Source: Gammaproteobacteria bacterium UBA5109 (lineage in GTDB: Bacteria; Pseudomonadota; Gammaproteobacteria; Pseudomonadales; Pseudohongiellaceae). From it: a DNA stretch of 64,000 nucleotides. Within the stretch, counting starts at the first letter, position 1, and each line of letters starts with the position of its first letter. Under the pieces are notes generated by a model. The model had not been told where the DNA came from, did not search any database, and saw only the letters and a program-made list of their open reading frames with translations. The translations under genes and the position numbers were made by a program. Below, in pieces: positions 35,041-44,284 of the stretch. The stretch covers positions 279,591 to 343,590 of the forward strand of contig DHZH01000002.1 in assembly GCA_002414385.1 (NCBI GenBank), written 5' to 3'.

Positions 35041-36186
35041 CTAGTCCATAAAAGCCTGCAATACACTGTTCAACAGGTTCAGGCCTTTGTCAGTGGCCGC
35101 TATTCTATCACTATGTAAGAGTCCCTGAGTACGTAAAGCGAGTAAAGTATCCTGGATTCGCTCTGCAGGCAGGCCGGTACGTTCCTCAAATAGCTGTAAA
35201 TCAACGCCATTGGTGAGTCGTAGGGCATTCATCATGAACTCCAGGGGCAGCTCGGCTTCCGGGATGGGGCTGTGATCAGCACGATAAAGGGCTTGCGGAT
35301 CAAGATAGGCACGGGGTTGGCGCGATTTGCGTGTACGATAAATAGCCTGATGTTGTGGCAAGGTAATTTTGCCATGGGCTCCGGCGCCAATACCCAGATA
35401 GTCACCAAAACGCCAGTAATTCAGGTTATGGCGCGATTCTTTTGCGGATTTACTGAAGGCTGAGACTTCATAGCGCTTGAAGCCTGCATCATTCAGCAGT
35501 TCAATACCGGCATCCTGCATCGTCTCGATCCTGCTAGCAGGAGGCAGGGAAGGCGGCTTGCGGTAAAAAAGCGTATTCGGTTCTATGGTCAGTTGATACC
35601 AGGAGAGATGTGTTGGTTGACAGTCAACAGCAGTTCTTAAATCCTTCATGGCCTGTGCGCTGGTCTGTCCGGGTAAGCCAAACATGAGATCCAGGTTAAA
35701 ATTTTCGAAGCCGGCTTTATGCGCTATATCAGCAGCCCGCAAAGCTTCCCTGTCATCATGCACACGACCCAGCTGACTTAAATGCTGCCTGGAAAAACTC
35801 TGTATTCCGATAGACAGCCGGTTAATACCTGCCTGACGAAACGCAGAAAATTTTTTCTGTTCGAAAGTACCCGGATTGGCTTCCAGAGTGATTTCAATAT
35901 TCTCTGCAAAGGGAATCAGTTTATTAATCTGCTCAAGTATCTTTTGAATGGAATCCGCTGAAAACAGGCTGGGTGTCCCGCCACCAAAAAAAATGGACTG
36001 CAAGGGACGGCCCTGAATAAAGTCAGTTTCCTGTTGCAGGTCTTCAATCAAGGCCCTGGTATAATCCTGTTCCGGAAAATCGCCAGTAAACTCGTGAGAG
36101 TTGAAATCACAGTAAGGACATTTTTTCAGACACCAGGGCAGGTGAATATATAGAGCAAGTGGCGGCAAACGCAGAGTATTGTTCAT
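35041..36186 (-). CDS. hemW: Radical SAM haem chaperone HemW (YggW)
   Basis: A 381-residue radical SAM protein that binds haem and is thought to deliver it to respiratory enzymes. The cluster motif is CLKKCPYCDFNSH, with CxxxCxxC followed by D rather than the extra cysteine of HemN, which marks HemW. GGGTPSLF and RLSIGIQSFS follow. The frame is open for 57 codons upstream, but the ATG at 36186 lies after rdgB and matches the usual start. It follows rdgB by 16 bases, as in many gammaproteobacteria. Confidence 0.93.
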   Translation of the reverse strand: MNNTLRLPPLALYIHLPWCLKKCPYCDFNSHEFTGDFPEQDYTRALIEDLQQETDFIQGRPLQSIFFGGGTPSLFSADSIQKILEQINKLIPFAENIEITLEANPGTFEQKKFSAFRQAGINRLSIGIQSFSRQHLSQLGRVHDDREALRAADIAHKAGFENFNLDLMFGLPGQTSAQAMKDLRTAVDCQPTHLSWYQLTIEPNTLFYRKPPSLPPASRIETMQDAGIELLNDAGFKRYEVSAFSKSAKESRHNLNYWRFGDYLGIGAGAHGKITLPQHQAIYRTRKSRQPRAYLDPQALYRADHSPIPEAELPLEFMMNALRLTNGVDLQLFEERTGLPAERIQDTLLALRTQGLLHSDRIAATDKGLNLLNSVLQAFMD

Positions 36187-36202
36187 CAGGATAGCGTTGC
36201 AA

Positions 36203-36802
36203 TCATGAAGGCCAGCGCTGCAAAAGCTCCTGAATGGCTTTGGCCCGATGACTGATGGTATTTTTTTGCTCTGGTGCAAGCTCAGCCGATGCGCAGTCAT
36301 GCTCGGGAACATAAAAAATTGAATCGTAGCCAAATCCGTTCTGGCCTCTTTCTTCATTCAGGATACGTCCTTCCCAGCTGCCCTGGCAGATAAGCGGCAT
36401 CGGATCATTGGCAAAGCGCATGTAGACAATGACACAATGAAATCGTGCTGTTCTTTCTGCTTTCGCAACATTTTTGAGTTTTTCCAGCACCAGCTGATTG
36501 TTGGCAGCATCGTTGGCGTCCCGTCCCTGATCCAGGCCGGCATAGCGGGCAGAATAAATACCAGGTTCGCCATCAAGCGCATCGACTTCAAGTCCGGAGT
36601 CATCAGCAAGAGCCGGAAGGCCTGTGAGTTGGGCAGCATGGCGGGCCTTGATAATGGCGTTTTCAACAAAACTTGAGCCATCTTCAAGCGCTTCAGGAAT
36701 ATTGAAATCAGCCTGGGACAAGAGTTGCAGGTCGAGGGGTGCAAGCGTCAGCTGTAGCTCCCTGAGCTTTCCGGGATTATTACTGGCGAGGACAAGTTCC
36801 AT
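36203..36802 (-). CDS. rdgB: XTP/dITP pyrophosphatase RdgB (Ham1)
   Basis: A 199-residue house-cleaning enzyme that hydrolyses deaminated purine triphosphates before they enter DNA or RNA. Motifs are ASNNPGKLREL at the start, DGSSFVENAIIKARHAA, ADDSGLEVDALDGEPGIYSARYAG and the C-terminal SHRAKAIQ. Length is normal. It lies between the DUF4426 gene and hemW. Confidence 0.95.
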   Translation of the reverse strand: MELVLASNNPGKLRELQLTLAPLDLQLLSQADFNIPEALEDGSSFVENAIIKARHAAQLTGLPALADDSGLEVDALDGEPGIYSARYAGLDQGRDANDAANNQLVLEKLKNVAKAERTARFHCVIVYMRFANDPMPLICQGSWEGRILNEERGQNGFGYDSIFYVPEHDCASAELAPEQKNTISHRAKAIQELLQRWPS

Positions 36803-36810
36803 TGCTAAAG

Positions 36811-37254
36811 TTAATTAATATATAACTGGGTAGTCCAGCTCAGCGGATAAATCGGGCCGCTATTTTCAGGTTGAATTTCAATATTAAAGCGCAGGTTTTC
36901 GGCATTGGAAAACTCGAACTGGCCAAGATAGTAAATCGCATCACCCTCACGCACTTCAATGAAAGTTATGTCCTCACGCTGACCGATAAAGTTGGCTTTT
37001 TCGCCGCTGATTGTTGCACTGACAGCGGTACCTGTACCGCCGGTATTTTTAATCACGGAAATATTCAAAAATGCATTTCTTGGTGAGCGAACGATGTCGT
37101 ACTGTTCAGCAATTTCCGGGCTGATGAAATTACTGTTCACCGCAATGTAATGCACAGTGTAATCGCCAAACACTTCCTGTTGCGCATTGACTGACAAAAT
37201 GGACATGCAAACAAGAGTGAGGCCCAGCAGTAAAGTGCGGAATATTTTTTTCAT
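36811..37254 (-). CDS. DUF4426 family secreted protein
   Basis: A 147-residue protein with a signal peptide (residues 1-25, TLLLGLTLVCMSILSVNA), followed by a beta-rich domain. It belongs to the DUF4426 family found between metW and rdgB in pseudomonads. The function is unknown. The frame is open ten codons earlier, but the ATG at 37254 gives the signal peptide and lies 4 bases after the metW stop. Its place in the methionine-rdgB cluster gives no clear hint. Confidence 0.8.
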   Translation of the reverse strand: MKKIFRTLLLGLTLVCMSILSVNAQQEVFGDYTVHYIAVNSNFISPEIAEQYDIVRSPRNAFLNISVIKNTGGTGTAVSATISGEKANFIGQREDITFIEVREGDAIYYLGQFEFSNAENLRFNIEIQPENSGPIYPLSWTTQLYIN

Positions 37255-37258
37255 TGGC

Positions 37259-37849
37259 TTAACGGGTAATATGGTAAATAGCATTGATGCCGAAAAAATT
37301 TGGATTCAGGTTCATTAATATCGAGCGCCGGTGTTTGTCATCCACCACAGTACGATCCAGCACTTTAATTTTCCGTTCATCACAGAGCTCATCGAAGTCC
37401 CTGATGGTGCAGAAATGAATATTCGGCGTATCATACCAGGAAAAAGGCAGGTCACTGGAAACCGGCATACGTCCCTTGGCAAGAATATAGTAACGATAGC
37501 GCCAGTATGCAAAATTTGGAAAAGTGATGATGCATTTTTTGCCAATTCGCAGCATTTCTTCCACCAGAAAATCCGGGCGGTGTACTGCCTGCAAAGTCTG
37601 TGTAAGCAGAACGGTGTCAAAACTGTTATCGGTGAAATTAGCCAGGCCTTTATCCAGGTCCTGTTCAATGACATTGACGCCAGCCTGTAAACATTTCTGT
37701 ATATTATCCGGATCCAGGTCCAGGCCACAGTCATAGATGTTTTTTTCCTGCTTTAGTAAAGCCAGGAATGAACCATCACCGCAACCCAGGTCAAGGACCC
37801 GACTCTGCGGTTCAATCCAGTCTTTGATAAAAAATAAATCAGCTCGCAT
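37259..37849 (-). CDS. metW: Methionine biosynthesis protein MetW
   Basis: A 196-residue methyltransferase-like protein with the S-adenosylmethionine motif VLDLGCGDGSFL near residue 18. MetW is needed with MetX for methionine synthesis in pseudomonads and related bacteria, probably as a partner of MetX rather than as a methyltransferase. The ATG at 37849 is preferred over the one at 37879, because GGGGAG lies 6 bases before it and the sequence MRADLFFIKDWI is the family start. It overlaps the metX end by 11 bases. Confidence 0.92.
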   Translation of the reverse strand: MRADLFFIKDWIEPQSRVLDLGCGDGSFLALLKQEKNIYDCGLDLDPDNIQKCLQAGVNVIEQDLDKGLANFTDNSFDTVLLTQTLQAVHRPDFLVEEMLRIGKKCIITFPNFAYWRYRYYILAKGRMPVSSDLPFSWYDTPNIHFCTIRDFDELCDERKIKVLDRTVVDDKHRRSILMNLNPNFFGINAIYHITR

Positions 37850-39047
37850 GGTCAGCTCCCCGGGTGCCTGCTGATTCATTTGCCACGACTGACAGATAGG
37901 CAGTCAGGCCATTCAGATAACGTGGCTCCGACAATAAAAAGGCATCATGTCCACCATCGGATTCCACTTCAAGATAAGAGACCTGGCGCTTGGCTTTGAG
38001 CAGGGTATTAACAATCTCTCTGGATCGTTCCGGCGGAAAGCGCCAGTCTGAGCTGAAGGAAATGACCAGAAATTTACACGAGCCCTTTTCAAATGCTTTA
38101 CTCAGGTCACCTTCATAGTCGACTGCCGGATCAAAGTAATCCAGGGTTTTGGTAATCAGCAAATAGGTGTTGGCATCAAAATTACTGGAAAAAGCTTCTC
38201 CCTTGTACTGCAGATAACTTTCCACTTCAAAATCGACACCAAAATCAAAATTCAGTTTGCCGGTACGCAAATCACGACCAAAGTTTTCACCCTTGAGTGA
38301 ACTCTTGCCAAATTTTCCGCGCAGGGCATTTTCCGATAAATATGTGATATGCCCGATCATGCGCGCCAGCGTGAGGCCCTTTTTCGGATAGGTGCCATGC
38401 TCATAATAATGTCCCTGATGAAAATCAGGGTCGGCAGTAATTGATTGCCGGGCAACTTCGTTAAAGGCAATATTCTGGGCTGACAGTTTCGGAGCAGCAG
38501 CAATGACTACCGCATGCCGCAGTCGTTCCGGATAGGAAATTGCCCAGCGCATGACCTGCATGCCGCCCAGGCTGCCACCAATAACGGCTGCCCATTGTTC
38601 AATTCCCAGATGATCTGCCAGTCGGGCCTGACTGTTTACCCAGTCACGCACGGTGACAATTGGAAAGTCGGGACCATAAGGTTTTCCGGTTGCCGGATTG
38701 GTGGATTCCGGGCCGGTACTGCCAGCACAGCCACCCAGGTTATTCAGGCTGACAATAAAAAACCTGTTGGAATCAATCGGTTTGCCGGGGCCGATACAGG
38801 TTTCCCACCAGCCGGGCTTTTCATCTTCATCATCCGGATCATGATAGCCGGCTGCATGATGGTCGCCACTGAGAGCATGACAAATCAGGATGGCATTGGA
38901 CTTATCGTCATTCAGCTCACCATAGGTTTCCACCATCAGGTCATAGGACTCGATCACTTTTCCGCTGCGCAGGGGCAGGGGTTCATCAAAGTGAAGACAT
39001 ACCGGTCTGACGATGCCGACTGAGTTTTCCGGGATCTGTTTAGCCAT
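37839..39047 (-). CDS. metX: Homoserine O-acyltransferase MetX
   Basis: A 402-residue alpha/beta-hydrolase that activates homoserine for methionine synthesis. The nucleophile serine is in IGGSLGGMQVMRW, and the catalytic histidine is in SDGGHDAFL. The oxyanion region CHALSGDHHAAG is conserved. Whether it uses succinyl-CoA or acetyl-CoA is uncertain. In Pseudomonas the MetX-type enzyme is a succinyltransferase. It overlaps metW, which supports their joint action. Confidence 0.94.
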   Translation of the reverse strand: MAKQIPENSVGIVRPVCLHFDEPLPLRSGKVIESYDLMVETYGELNDDKSNAILICHALSGDHHAAGYHDPDDEDEKPGWWETCIGPGKPIDSNRFFIVSLNNLGGCAGSTGPESTNPATGKPYGPDFPIVTVRDWVNSQARLADHLGIEQWAAVIGGSLGGMQVMRWAISYPERLRHAVVIAAAPKLSAQNIAFNEVARQSITADPDFHQGHYYEHGTYPKKGLTLARMIGHITYLSENALRGKFGKSSLKGENFGRDLRTGKLNFDFGVDFEVESYLQYKGEAFSSNFDANTYLLITKTLDYFDPAVDYEGDLSKAFEKGSCKFLVISFSSDWRFPPERSREIVNTLLKAKRQVSYLEVESDGGHDAFLLSEPRYLNGLTAYLSVVANESAGTRGADHAS

Positions 39048-39053
39048 GTGACC

Positions 39054-39659
39054 CTATATACCAATCACAAACTGGGCAGGAAGCCGCAGGCTTTGTGCGA
39101 GAGTCTGGATCAGCAAAATTTCTACCAGTTGTATTCCGAGAAAAACGAAAATGGGGGAGAAATCCAGGCCGCCCATTGGCGGAATTATCTTGTGGACTCT
39201 ACGCATTATGGGCTCAAGCAGCTGCTGGATAAGCAAGAGAACCGGATTGCCGCTGTAGGGGGCGATCCAGCTGGCAATAATGGAAATTAGCAGGCCCCAG
39301 AAATAAATTTCCAGAATGAAGTTCAGCAGACCGACAAAACACCAGGCAACAATATTACCGATGTTATTGATGACGATTGCCAGCGAGTTTCCATCCAGCA
39401 CGATCAGCAGGCAGCTGACGATGAAACTGATTATTAACGCCAGTATCAGAGAAGCAAAATCAAAGCCGCGATAACCCGGAATAATTTTACGCAGTGGTGT
39501 CATAAGCGGTGAAGTAAGCTTGACCACCGCCTGCGAAATCGGGTTATAAAAGTCAGCACGCGCAGCTTGCAGTAAAAAACGTATCAGGACGGCAAAAATA
39601 TACAGCCCCGCCAGTGTGCCAATTACAAGGTTCAGTGCTTCACTAATTGAACTTCCCAT
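39054..39659 (-). CDS. yggT: YggT family membrane protein
   Basis: A 201-residue inner-membrane protein with two YGGT repeats of about 80 residues, each with two helices (SPLMTPLRKIIPGYRGFDF and EPIMRRVHKIIPPMGGLDFSPI). The family has been linked to osmotic protection and, in some bacteria, to cell division. It lies between proC and metX as in Pseudomonas. A function beyond this is not known. Confidence 0.88.
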   Translation of the reverse strand: MGSSISEALNLVIGTLAGLYIFAVLIRFLLQAARADFYNPISQAVVKLTSPLMTPLRKIIPGYRGFDFASLILALIISFIVSCLLIVLDGNSLAIVINNIGNIVAWCFVGLLNFILEIYFWGLLISIIASWIAPYSGNPVLLLIQQLLEPIMRRVHKIIPPMGGLDFSPIFVFLGIQLVEILLIQTLAQSLRLPAQFVIGI

Positions 39660-39686
39660 ACTTTTCCTGTCTTTAGCGTAATAACT

Positions 39687-40511
39687 TTATGCCAGTTCTT
39701 CAGAACGGCGCTTTGCCTGATTTACTGCACGCGCAATGATAGCCTTGAAGTCGTCTTTTTCAAGTTGTGCCAGAGCTGCTTCAGTGGTCCCGCCGGGCGA
39801 AGTCACGCGTTTGCGCAATTCACTGACATCCACGTCACTGGCCAGTGCCAGTTGTGCAGCCCCCAGAGCAGTCTGTTTGACCAGGGCATCAGCAAGTTCT
39901 GGCTTGAGGCCCTCAGTAATGGCAGCCTCACGCAGGGCTTCAATAAATAAAAAGAAATAAGCAGGTCCGGAACCCGACAGGGCAGTCACTGCATCCATAT
40001 CCTTTTCCTTATCCAGCCAGCAAACTGTGCCAACTGCTTCCAGGATAGACTGGGCAGTCAGTTTGTCGCTATCACTACAGGCCGCATTGGCAAATAATGC
40101 GGCAGCGCCAGCCTGTACCAGTGCCGGGGTATTGGGCATACAGCGAATAATTGCCTGATCCGGAGCGCTTGATTTTTCCAGGGTCTTGAGTGAAATACCT
40201 GCTGCAATTGAAATTATCAGTGGTAATTTACTTTTCAGTTCACTTTGTAATGGCTCAAGCACTTCCTGCAAAACCTGCGGCTTGACTGCGAGGATAAGGC
40301 AATCTGCATGCTTCACAGCTTCAGTGTTAAGCTCAGTAGTATTAATACCATGCCTTGTTGCCAGCGATTTCAGCTTGTTACTGTCTGGATCTGAGGCCCA
40401 GATATTTGAGCAGGAAAAACCTCTGGCCAGCAATCCTTCAATAATTGCTGTCGCCATATTCCCCGCACCGATAAAAACAATCTGTTGATCCTCAATTTTC
40501 ATGCGCGCCAT
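39687..40511 (-). CDS. proC: Pyrroline-5-carboxylate reductase
   Basis: A 274-residue NAD(P)H enzyme for the last step of proline synthesis. The Rossmann motif is FIGAGNMATAIIEGL near residue 13, with AVKPQVL and MPNTPALVQAGAAAL. The C-terminal signature ALSGSGPAYFFLFIEALREAA and KRVTSPGGTTEAAL bind pyrroline-5-carboxylate. The ATG at 40511 is used, and an ATG three codons later (40502) is also possible. It lies between yggS and yggT. Confidence 0.95.
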   Translation of the reverse strand: MARMKIEDQQIVFIGAGNMATAIIEGLLARGFSCSNIWASDPDSNKLKSLATRHGINTTELNTEAVKHADCLILAVKPQVLQEVLEPLQSELKSKLPLIISIAAGISLKTLEKSSAPDQAIIRCMPNTPALVQAGAAALFANAACSDSDKLTAQSILEAVGTVCWLDKEKDMDAVTALSGSGPAYFFLFIEALREAAITEGLKPELADALVKQTALGAAQLALASDVDVSELRKRVTSPGGTTEAALAQLEKDDFKAIIARAVNQAKRRSEELA

Positions 40512-40537
40512 TGTACCCTAATATAAGTGCCTTAATC

Positions 40538-41242
40538 TCAGGTCTGACTTTGGAGATTCCTGGGGCCAAAGATATCCGTGCCTATCCTGACAATTGTTGC
40601 ACCTTCAGCAATAGCAGCTTCGAAATCACCACTCATCCCCATGGAAAGCTCACAACAGCTATCAAGCCCTTTTGCCATTAAGGCATCTCTGGCCTGAGCC
40701 AGTTGCTGAAAAGTCTTGCGCTGTTCAGTGAAGTCGATTTTTGGTGCGGGAATTGCCATCAAGCCTGCCAGTTCAATATTGGGCAGTTCAGCAAGCTCAA
40801 GCGCCAGTGTATCGAGTGCCTGAAGACTGACACCGGCCTTGCTGCTTTCGCCGTCGAGATTGACCTGAATCAGCACTTTAAGTGCTTTGAGTGACTCAGG
40901 GCGCTGGTCACTGAGACGGCGGGCAATCTTGATGCGGTCGAGGCTGTGAACCCAGGAGAAATTCTCGGCGATGGCCCGGGTTTTATTGGACTGGATCGGG
41001 CCAATAAAGTGCCATTCCAGCGCATGCGCCTGTAAAGCCGTTATTTTCTCCAGGGCTTCCTGCAGGTAATTTTCACCAAAAGCATGCTGCCCGGCGGCAC
41101 TTGCCTGAAGTATTTTTTCCACAGGATGGGTTTTACTGACAGCAAGTAATTTGACCGAATCAGGCGGACGCTGATATTGAATGGCAAAGTTTGCAATCTG
41201 ATCGCGAATTTTGCTGATTTTTTCTGGTATGTTGTCGCTCAC
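40538..41242 (-). CDS. yggS: Pyridoxal phosphate homeostasis protein YggS
   Basis: A 234-residue PLP-binding barrel protein of the alanine-racemase fold. PLP binds to the lysine in LLAVSKTHP, and AFGENYLQEALEKI and WHFIGPIQSNK are conserved. The GTG at 41242 is chosen because it gives the family start (SDNIPEKISKIRDQI). An in-frame GTG at 41272 would add ten residues with no better ribosome site. It is divergent from pilT with a short shared promoter region. Confidence 0.92.
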   Translation of the reverse strand: MSDNIPEKISKIRDQIANFAIQYQRPPDSVKLLAVSKTHPVEKILQASAAGQHAFGENYLQEALEKITALQAHALEWHFIGPIQSNKTRAIAENFSWVHSLDRIKIARRLSDQRPESLKALKVLIQVNLDGESSKAGVSLQALDTLALELAELPNIELAGLMAIPAPKIDFTEQRKTFQQLAQARDALMAKGLDSCCELSMGMSGDFEAAIAEGATIVRIGTDIFGPRNLQSQT

Positions 41243-41296
41243 GACTCTATAGTAGTTACTTTCCGATATCACCGATTATAGGGGGTTAAGTCGACA

Positions 41297-42331
41297 ATGA
41301 ATATTCAGGAACTACTCAATTTCAGTGTGCAGCAAGGGGCCTCGGACCTTCATGTAACAGCCGGCATGCCCCCGCTGATTCGAGTTGACGGTGATATTCG
41401 TCGAATCAATGTCGACCCGATGGATCACAAGGAAGTCCACGGGCTTATTTATGACATCATGAATGACAAGCAGCGCAAGGATTATGAAGAGTTCCTTGAG
41501 TCGGACTTTTCATTTGAAATCCCCGGCCTGGCGCGTTTCAGGGTTAATGCTTTTGTCCAGAACCGGGGGGCAGCGGCAGTATTTCGAACCATTCCATCCA
41601 AAGTACTGACCATGGAACAGCTTGGCATGGGTGAGGTATTCAAGAAAATTTCCGACAAGCCACGCGGCCTGATCGCGGTGACCGGCCCAACCGGTTCCGG
41701 TAAGAGTACGACCCTGGCGGCAATGATTGATTACATCAATTCCAATAAATACGAACATATTCTCACCATTGAGGATCCGATTGAGTTTGTCCATGAAAGC
41801 AAGAAGTCACTGATAAACCAGCGTGAAGTCCATCGTGATACACATGGCTTTAATGAGGCCTTGCGTTCAGCCCTGCGTGAAGACCCGGACATTATTCTGG
41901 TCGGTGAGCTGCGTGACCTGGAAACCATTCGGCTGGCACTGACAGCAGCGGAAACCGGACACCTGGTGTTCGGCACCCTGCATACGACTTCTGCCGCCAA
42001 AACCATTGACCGTGTTGTTGATGTGTTCCCTGCTGCAGAAAAAGACATGGTGCGCTCCATGCTTTCGGAATCACTGCAGGCTGTTGTTTCCCAGACTCTG
42101 TTAAAGAAAATCGGTGGCGGCCGTGTGGCGGCGCATGAAATCATGATTGGTACGCCGGCGATTCGTAACCTGATTCGTGAAGACAAGATTGCCCAGATGT
42201 ACTCGGCGATACAGACGGGAGCGTCTGTGGGTATGCAGACCCTGGATCAGTGTCTCAAGGATTTGCTGGCTAAAGGCCTGGTGGATCGTAATGAGGCACG
42301 GTCGAAAGCCAAAACCAGTGATGCTTTCTAG
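41297..42331 (+). CDS. pilT: Type IV pilus retraction ATPase PilT
   Basis: A 344-residue hexameric ATPase that retracts type IV pili for twitching and DNA uptake. Walker A is GPTGSGKST (130-138). The Asp box and Walker B lie in DPDIILVGELRDLET, and the His box is HLVFGTLHTTSAAKTIDR. The C-terminal segment before KIGGGRVAAHEIM is normal. It is followed not by pilU but by the convergent ruvX gene. With comM it suggests that pili and transformation may operate here. Confidence 0.95.
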   Translation: MNIQELLNFSVQQGASDLHVTAGMPPLIRVDGDIRRINVDPMDHKEVHGLIYDIMNDKQRKDYEEFLESDFSFEIPGLARFRVNAFVQNRGAAAVFRTIPSKVLTMEQLGMGEVFKKISDKPRGLIAVTGPTGSGKSTTLAAMIDYINSNKYEHILTIEDPIEFVHESKKSLINQREVHRDTHGFNEALRSALREDPDIILVGELRDLETIRLALTAAETGHLVFGTLHTTSAAKTIDRVVDVFPAAEKDMVRSMLSESLQAVVSQTLLKKIGGGRVAAHEIMIGTPAIRNLIREDKIAQMYSAIQTGASVGMQTLDQCLKDLLAKGLVDRNEARSKAKTSDAF

Positions 42332-42338
42332 GGAAGCT

Positions 42339-42360
42339 CTAATCAATATCTAATCAATAT
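42339..42360. repeat. Tandem 11-bp duplication at the ruvX stop codon
   Basis: CTAATCAATAT occurs twice without a gap, at 42339-42349 and 42350-42360. The second copy supplies the last codons and TAG stop of ruvX on the minus strand. It is a recent-looking local slippage between the convergent pilT and ruvX ends. Confidence 0.7.
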
Positions 42361-42784
42361 TTGTAGCGAACCAGTTTTCCAGGATTAGCTGTGCAGCGAG
42401 GGAATCGATGATTTCCCTGTCATTGTATTTTTTTCCGCTTTCGGCCGCCTGCTGTTTGCGGATGTCCTTGGCGGCGTGGCTGCTTAATCGTTCATCCATG
42501 GTATAGCAGGGGATATTAAACCGACCCTGCAGTCGGCGGGAAAATTTTTGGGCCTGGACTGTCATTTCATTTTCACTGCCATCCATATTGAAAGGCATGC
42601 CAACAATTAACACTGATGGCCGCCATTCCCTGACCAGTTTTTCCAGAATATCCCAGTCCGGGACTCCATCAGTTGCGGGTAATACAGACAGCGGAGAAGC
42701 AGTACGGGTGATACTCTGTCCCACGGCAATACCGATTTTTTTTGTGCCGTAGTCAAATGCCATCGCCTTATGGACTGTTGACAT
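42350..42784 (-). CDS. ruvX: RuvX/YqgF pre-16S rRNA nuclease (RNase H-like)
   Basis: A 144-residue RNase H-fold protein thought to process the 5' end of 16S rRNA; it was once annotated as a Holliday junction resolvase. Catalytic acids are in AMAFDYGTKKIGIAV, with VGMPFNMDG and TMDERLSS following. The frame is open 27 codons earlier, but the ATG at 42784 lies 4 bases after the algH stop and gives the normal start. The stop codon lies in a tandem duplication. Confidence 0.92.
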   Translation of the reverse strand: MSTVHKAMAFDYGTKKIGIAVGQSITRTASPLSVLPATDGVPDWDILEKLVREWRPSVLIVGMPFNMDGSENEMTVQAQKFSRRLQGRFNIPCYTMDERLSSHAAKDIRKQQAAESGKKYNDREIIDSLAAQLILENWFATNID

Positions 42785-42788
42785 ATGC

Positions 42789-43376
42789 CTAACTGGTTCC
42801 GATATCAGTGCTGAGTTGAGAGATATCAAAGCCAAGCGATGCAGCGGCCTGTTTTGGCTTGTCACTAAAATCAGTGGAAAATATCAGCTCTTTTGTTGCT
42901 GGGCAGGTTAGCCAGGCATTATCGGTAATTTCCTGTTCCAGTTGCCCCGGCCCCCAGCCTGAACAGCCAAGCACAACCAGATAATTTTCCGGGCCCTGAT
43001 CACGGGCAATGTCTTCCAGAATATCCCTTGAGGTAGTAATAAATAGATCATTTTCAAGAGCCAGGGTTGAATCCCAGGATTTGTCTGTCGTTGTCCCGTC
43101 ATGCAGGATAAAGCCCTTATTGGGTTCAACCGGGCCACCGGAAAGTACAATCTGGTTGGCATCAGATCTTCTTTCATCGCTGATACCCATCTGTTCAAAT
43201 AACTCACTCAGCTCAACCGGCAAGGGCAGGTTGACGGCAATTCCGATAGCGCCTTCATCCGAGTGCTGCCACATGTAGACAACCGAATTTTCAAAAAATG
43301 AATCCACAAGCTGAGGCATGGCAACCAGAAACTGATTATTGAAATCGGCCGTGTCTGAAGCACTCTGCTGGTTCAT
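42789..43376 (-). CDS. algH: AlgH/YqgE (UPF0301) family protein
   Basis: A 195-residue protein of unknown biochemical role. The name comes from a Pseudomonas locus linked to alginate control. Family features are FLVAMPQLVDSFFENSVVYMWQHSDEGAIG-type text at the N-terminus (positions 15-45), LSGGPVEPNKGFILHD and LGCSGWGPGQLEQEI. It sits between tonB and ruvX, the conserved order in Pseudomonas. Confidence 0.92.
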   Translation of the reverse strand: MNQQSASDTADFNNQFLVAMPQLVDSFFENSVVYMWQHSDEGAIGIAVNLPLPVELSELFEQMGISDERRSDANQIVLSGGPVEPNKGFILHDGTTTDKSWDSTLALENDLFITTSRDILEDIARDQGPENYLVVLGCSGWGPGQLEQEITDNAWLTCPATKELIFSTDFSDKPKQAAASLGFDISQLSTDIGTS

Positions 43377-43382
43377 ATGAAA

Positions 43383-44267
43383 CTAGTTACTCGTAAAGGT
43401 ATTGCTCTGGTGAAATTGCCAGGTCCGGATGATTTCCAGTATATCAACTTCTTCACGCATCGCCTGCGGGAATGGATCAAATGGTGCGGCCAGCTGCACA
43501 ATGCGAATCGCCGCGTCATCCAGCACGGGATACCCCGAGGAACTGAGAATTCTGACTTCACTGACTGTGCCATCCGGAAACACGGCGACCATCAGGCGAA
43601 GCTGCCCGTAAATACCGGCAGCACTGGCCTGTTGCGGATAGTTAAGGTTGCCGACAGCTTCTATTTTACGGCGCCAGCCATCGAGATATTCAGCATCCCT
43701 GGCTTGCTGTGTGGAAGCTGAGGAAATGGTGTAGCGCCGCGGCCGCTGGGCATAAGCCTGACGATGAATATCCAGTTGTGCCTGCAGACTGGCCAGAGTC
43801 TGGTCCAGCGAATTGCTGGATGTACCCTGAAAGTCCTGACTCTGCTCAGGAAGCGGATTTTCCTCTGAACTGTTCAGACGCTCGGCAGCTTCATCGCTGC
43901 TAAGTACTTCCCGTTGCGGACTGGTCTCGCTGGCAGGGGATTGCAGGGCAGCGACTTCCTGAATCTGTTCGGCATTAAAACGTGATTCGAAAGGAGTACT
44001 GGGACGGGCCAGCTCATCCAGCGAACCACTGCCTTCCTGATTGGCTTGTGCCAGAAAGTCAGCATCCTCTGGTGTGGATTCACTTTCGTACTGTGCCAGG
44101 GTTACATCCAGGCTGAGAGGCTGGTCCAGTTCATAAAAGCTGAAGCCGACACCCAGAATCAATACGGCATGGGCACACAGGGACATAAACAGGGTAAAGC
44201 CAAAGCGTTCATTCGCCAGGTTTTGTGCTGCGACATCAAGGGAATCTATTTGTGCCGTAACAGTCAA
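43383..44267 (-). CDS. TonB-like energy transducer (TonB3 position)
   Basis: A 294-residue protein with one N-terminal membrane helix (LFMSLCAHAVLILGVGFSFY, about 26-45), a long polar periplasmic spacer rich in E, S and Q rather than in proline-lysine repeats, and a C-terminal TonB domain (about 205-285, YGQLRLMVAVFPDGTVSEVRI). The TTG start at 44267 has GGAG 6 bases upstream. In Pseudomonas aeruginosa the gene in this position (tonB3) is linked to twitching motility. No exbB or exbD is adjacent. A role in outer-membrane transport or pili is possible. Confidence 0.85.
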   Translation of the reverse strand: MTVTAQIDSLDVAAQNLANERFGFTLFMSLCAHAVLILGVGFSFYELDQPLSLDVTLAQYESESTPEDADFLAQANQEGSGSLDELARPSTPFESRFNAEQIQEVAALQSPASETSPQREVLSSDEAAERLNSSEENPLPEQSQDFQGTSSNSLDQTLASLQAQLDIHRQAYAQRPRRYTISSASTQQARDAEYLDGWRRKIEAVGNLNYPQQASAAGIYGQLRLMVAVFPDGTVSEVRILSSSGYPVLDDAAIRIVQLAAPFDPFPQAMREEVDILEIIRTWQFHQSNTFTSN

Positions 44268-44284
44268 TCAGTTCTCCGGTAGCT

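Noticed and set aside
42337..42362. FNR-like half sites in the repeated AATCAATAT sequence
   Set aside because: The half sites are in the same direction and not spaced as an FNR palindrome. The tandem duplication explains them.
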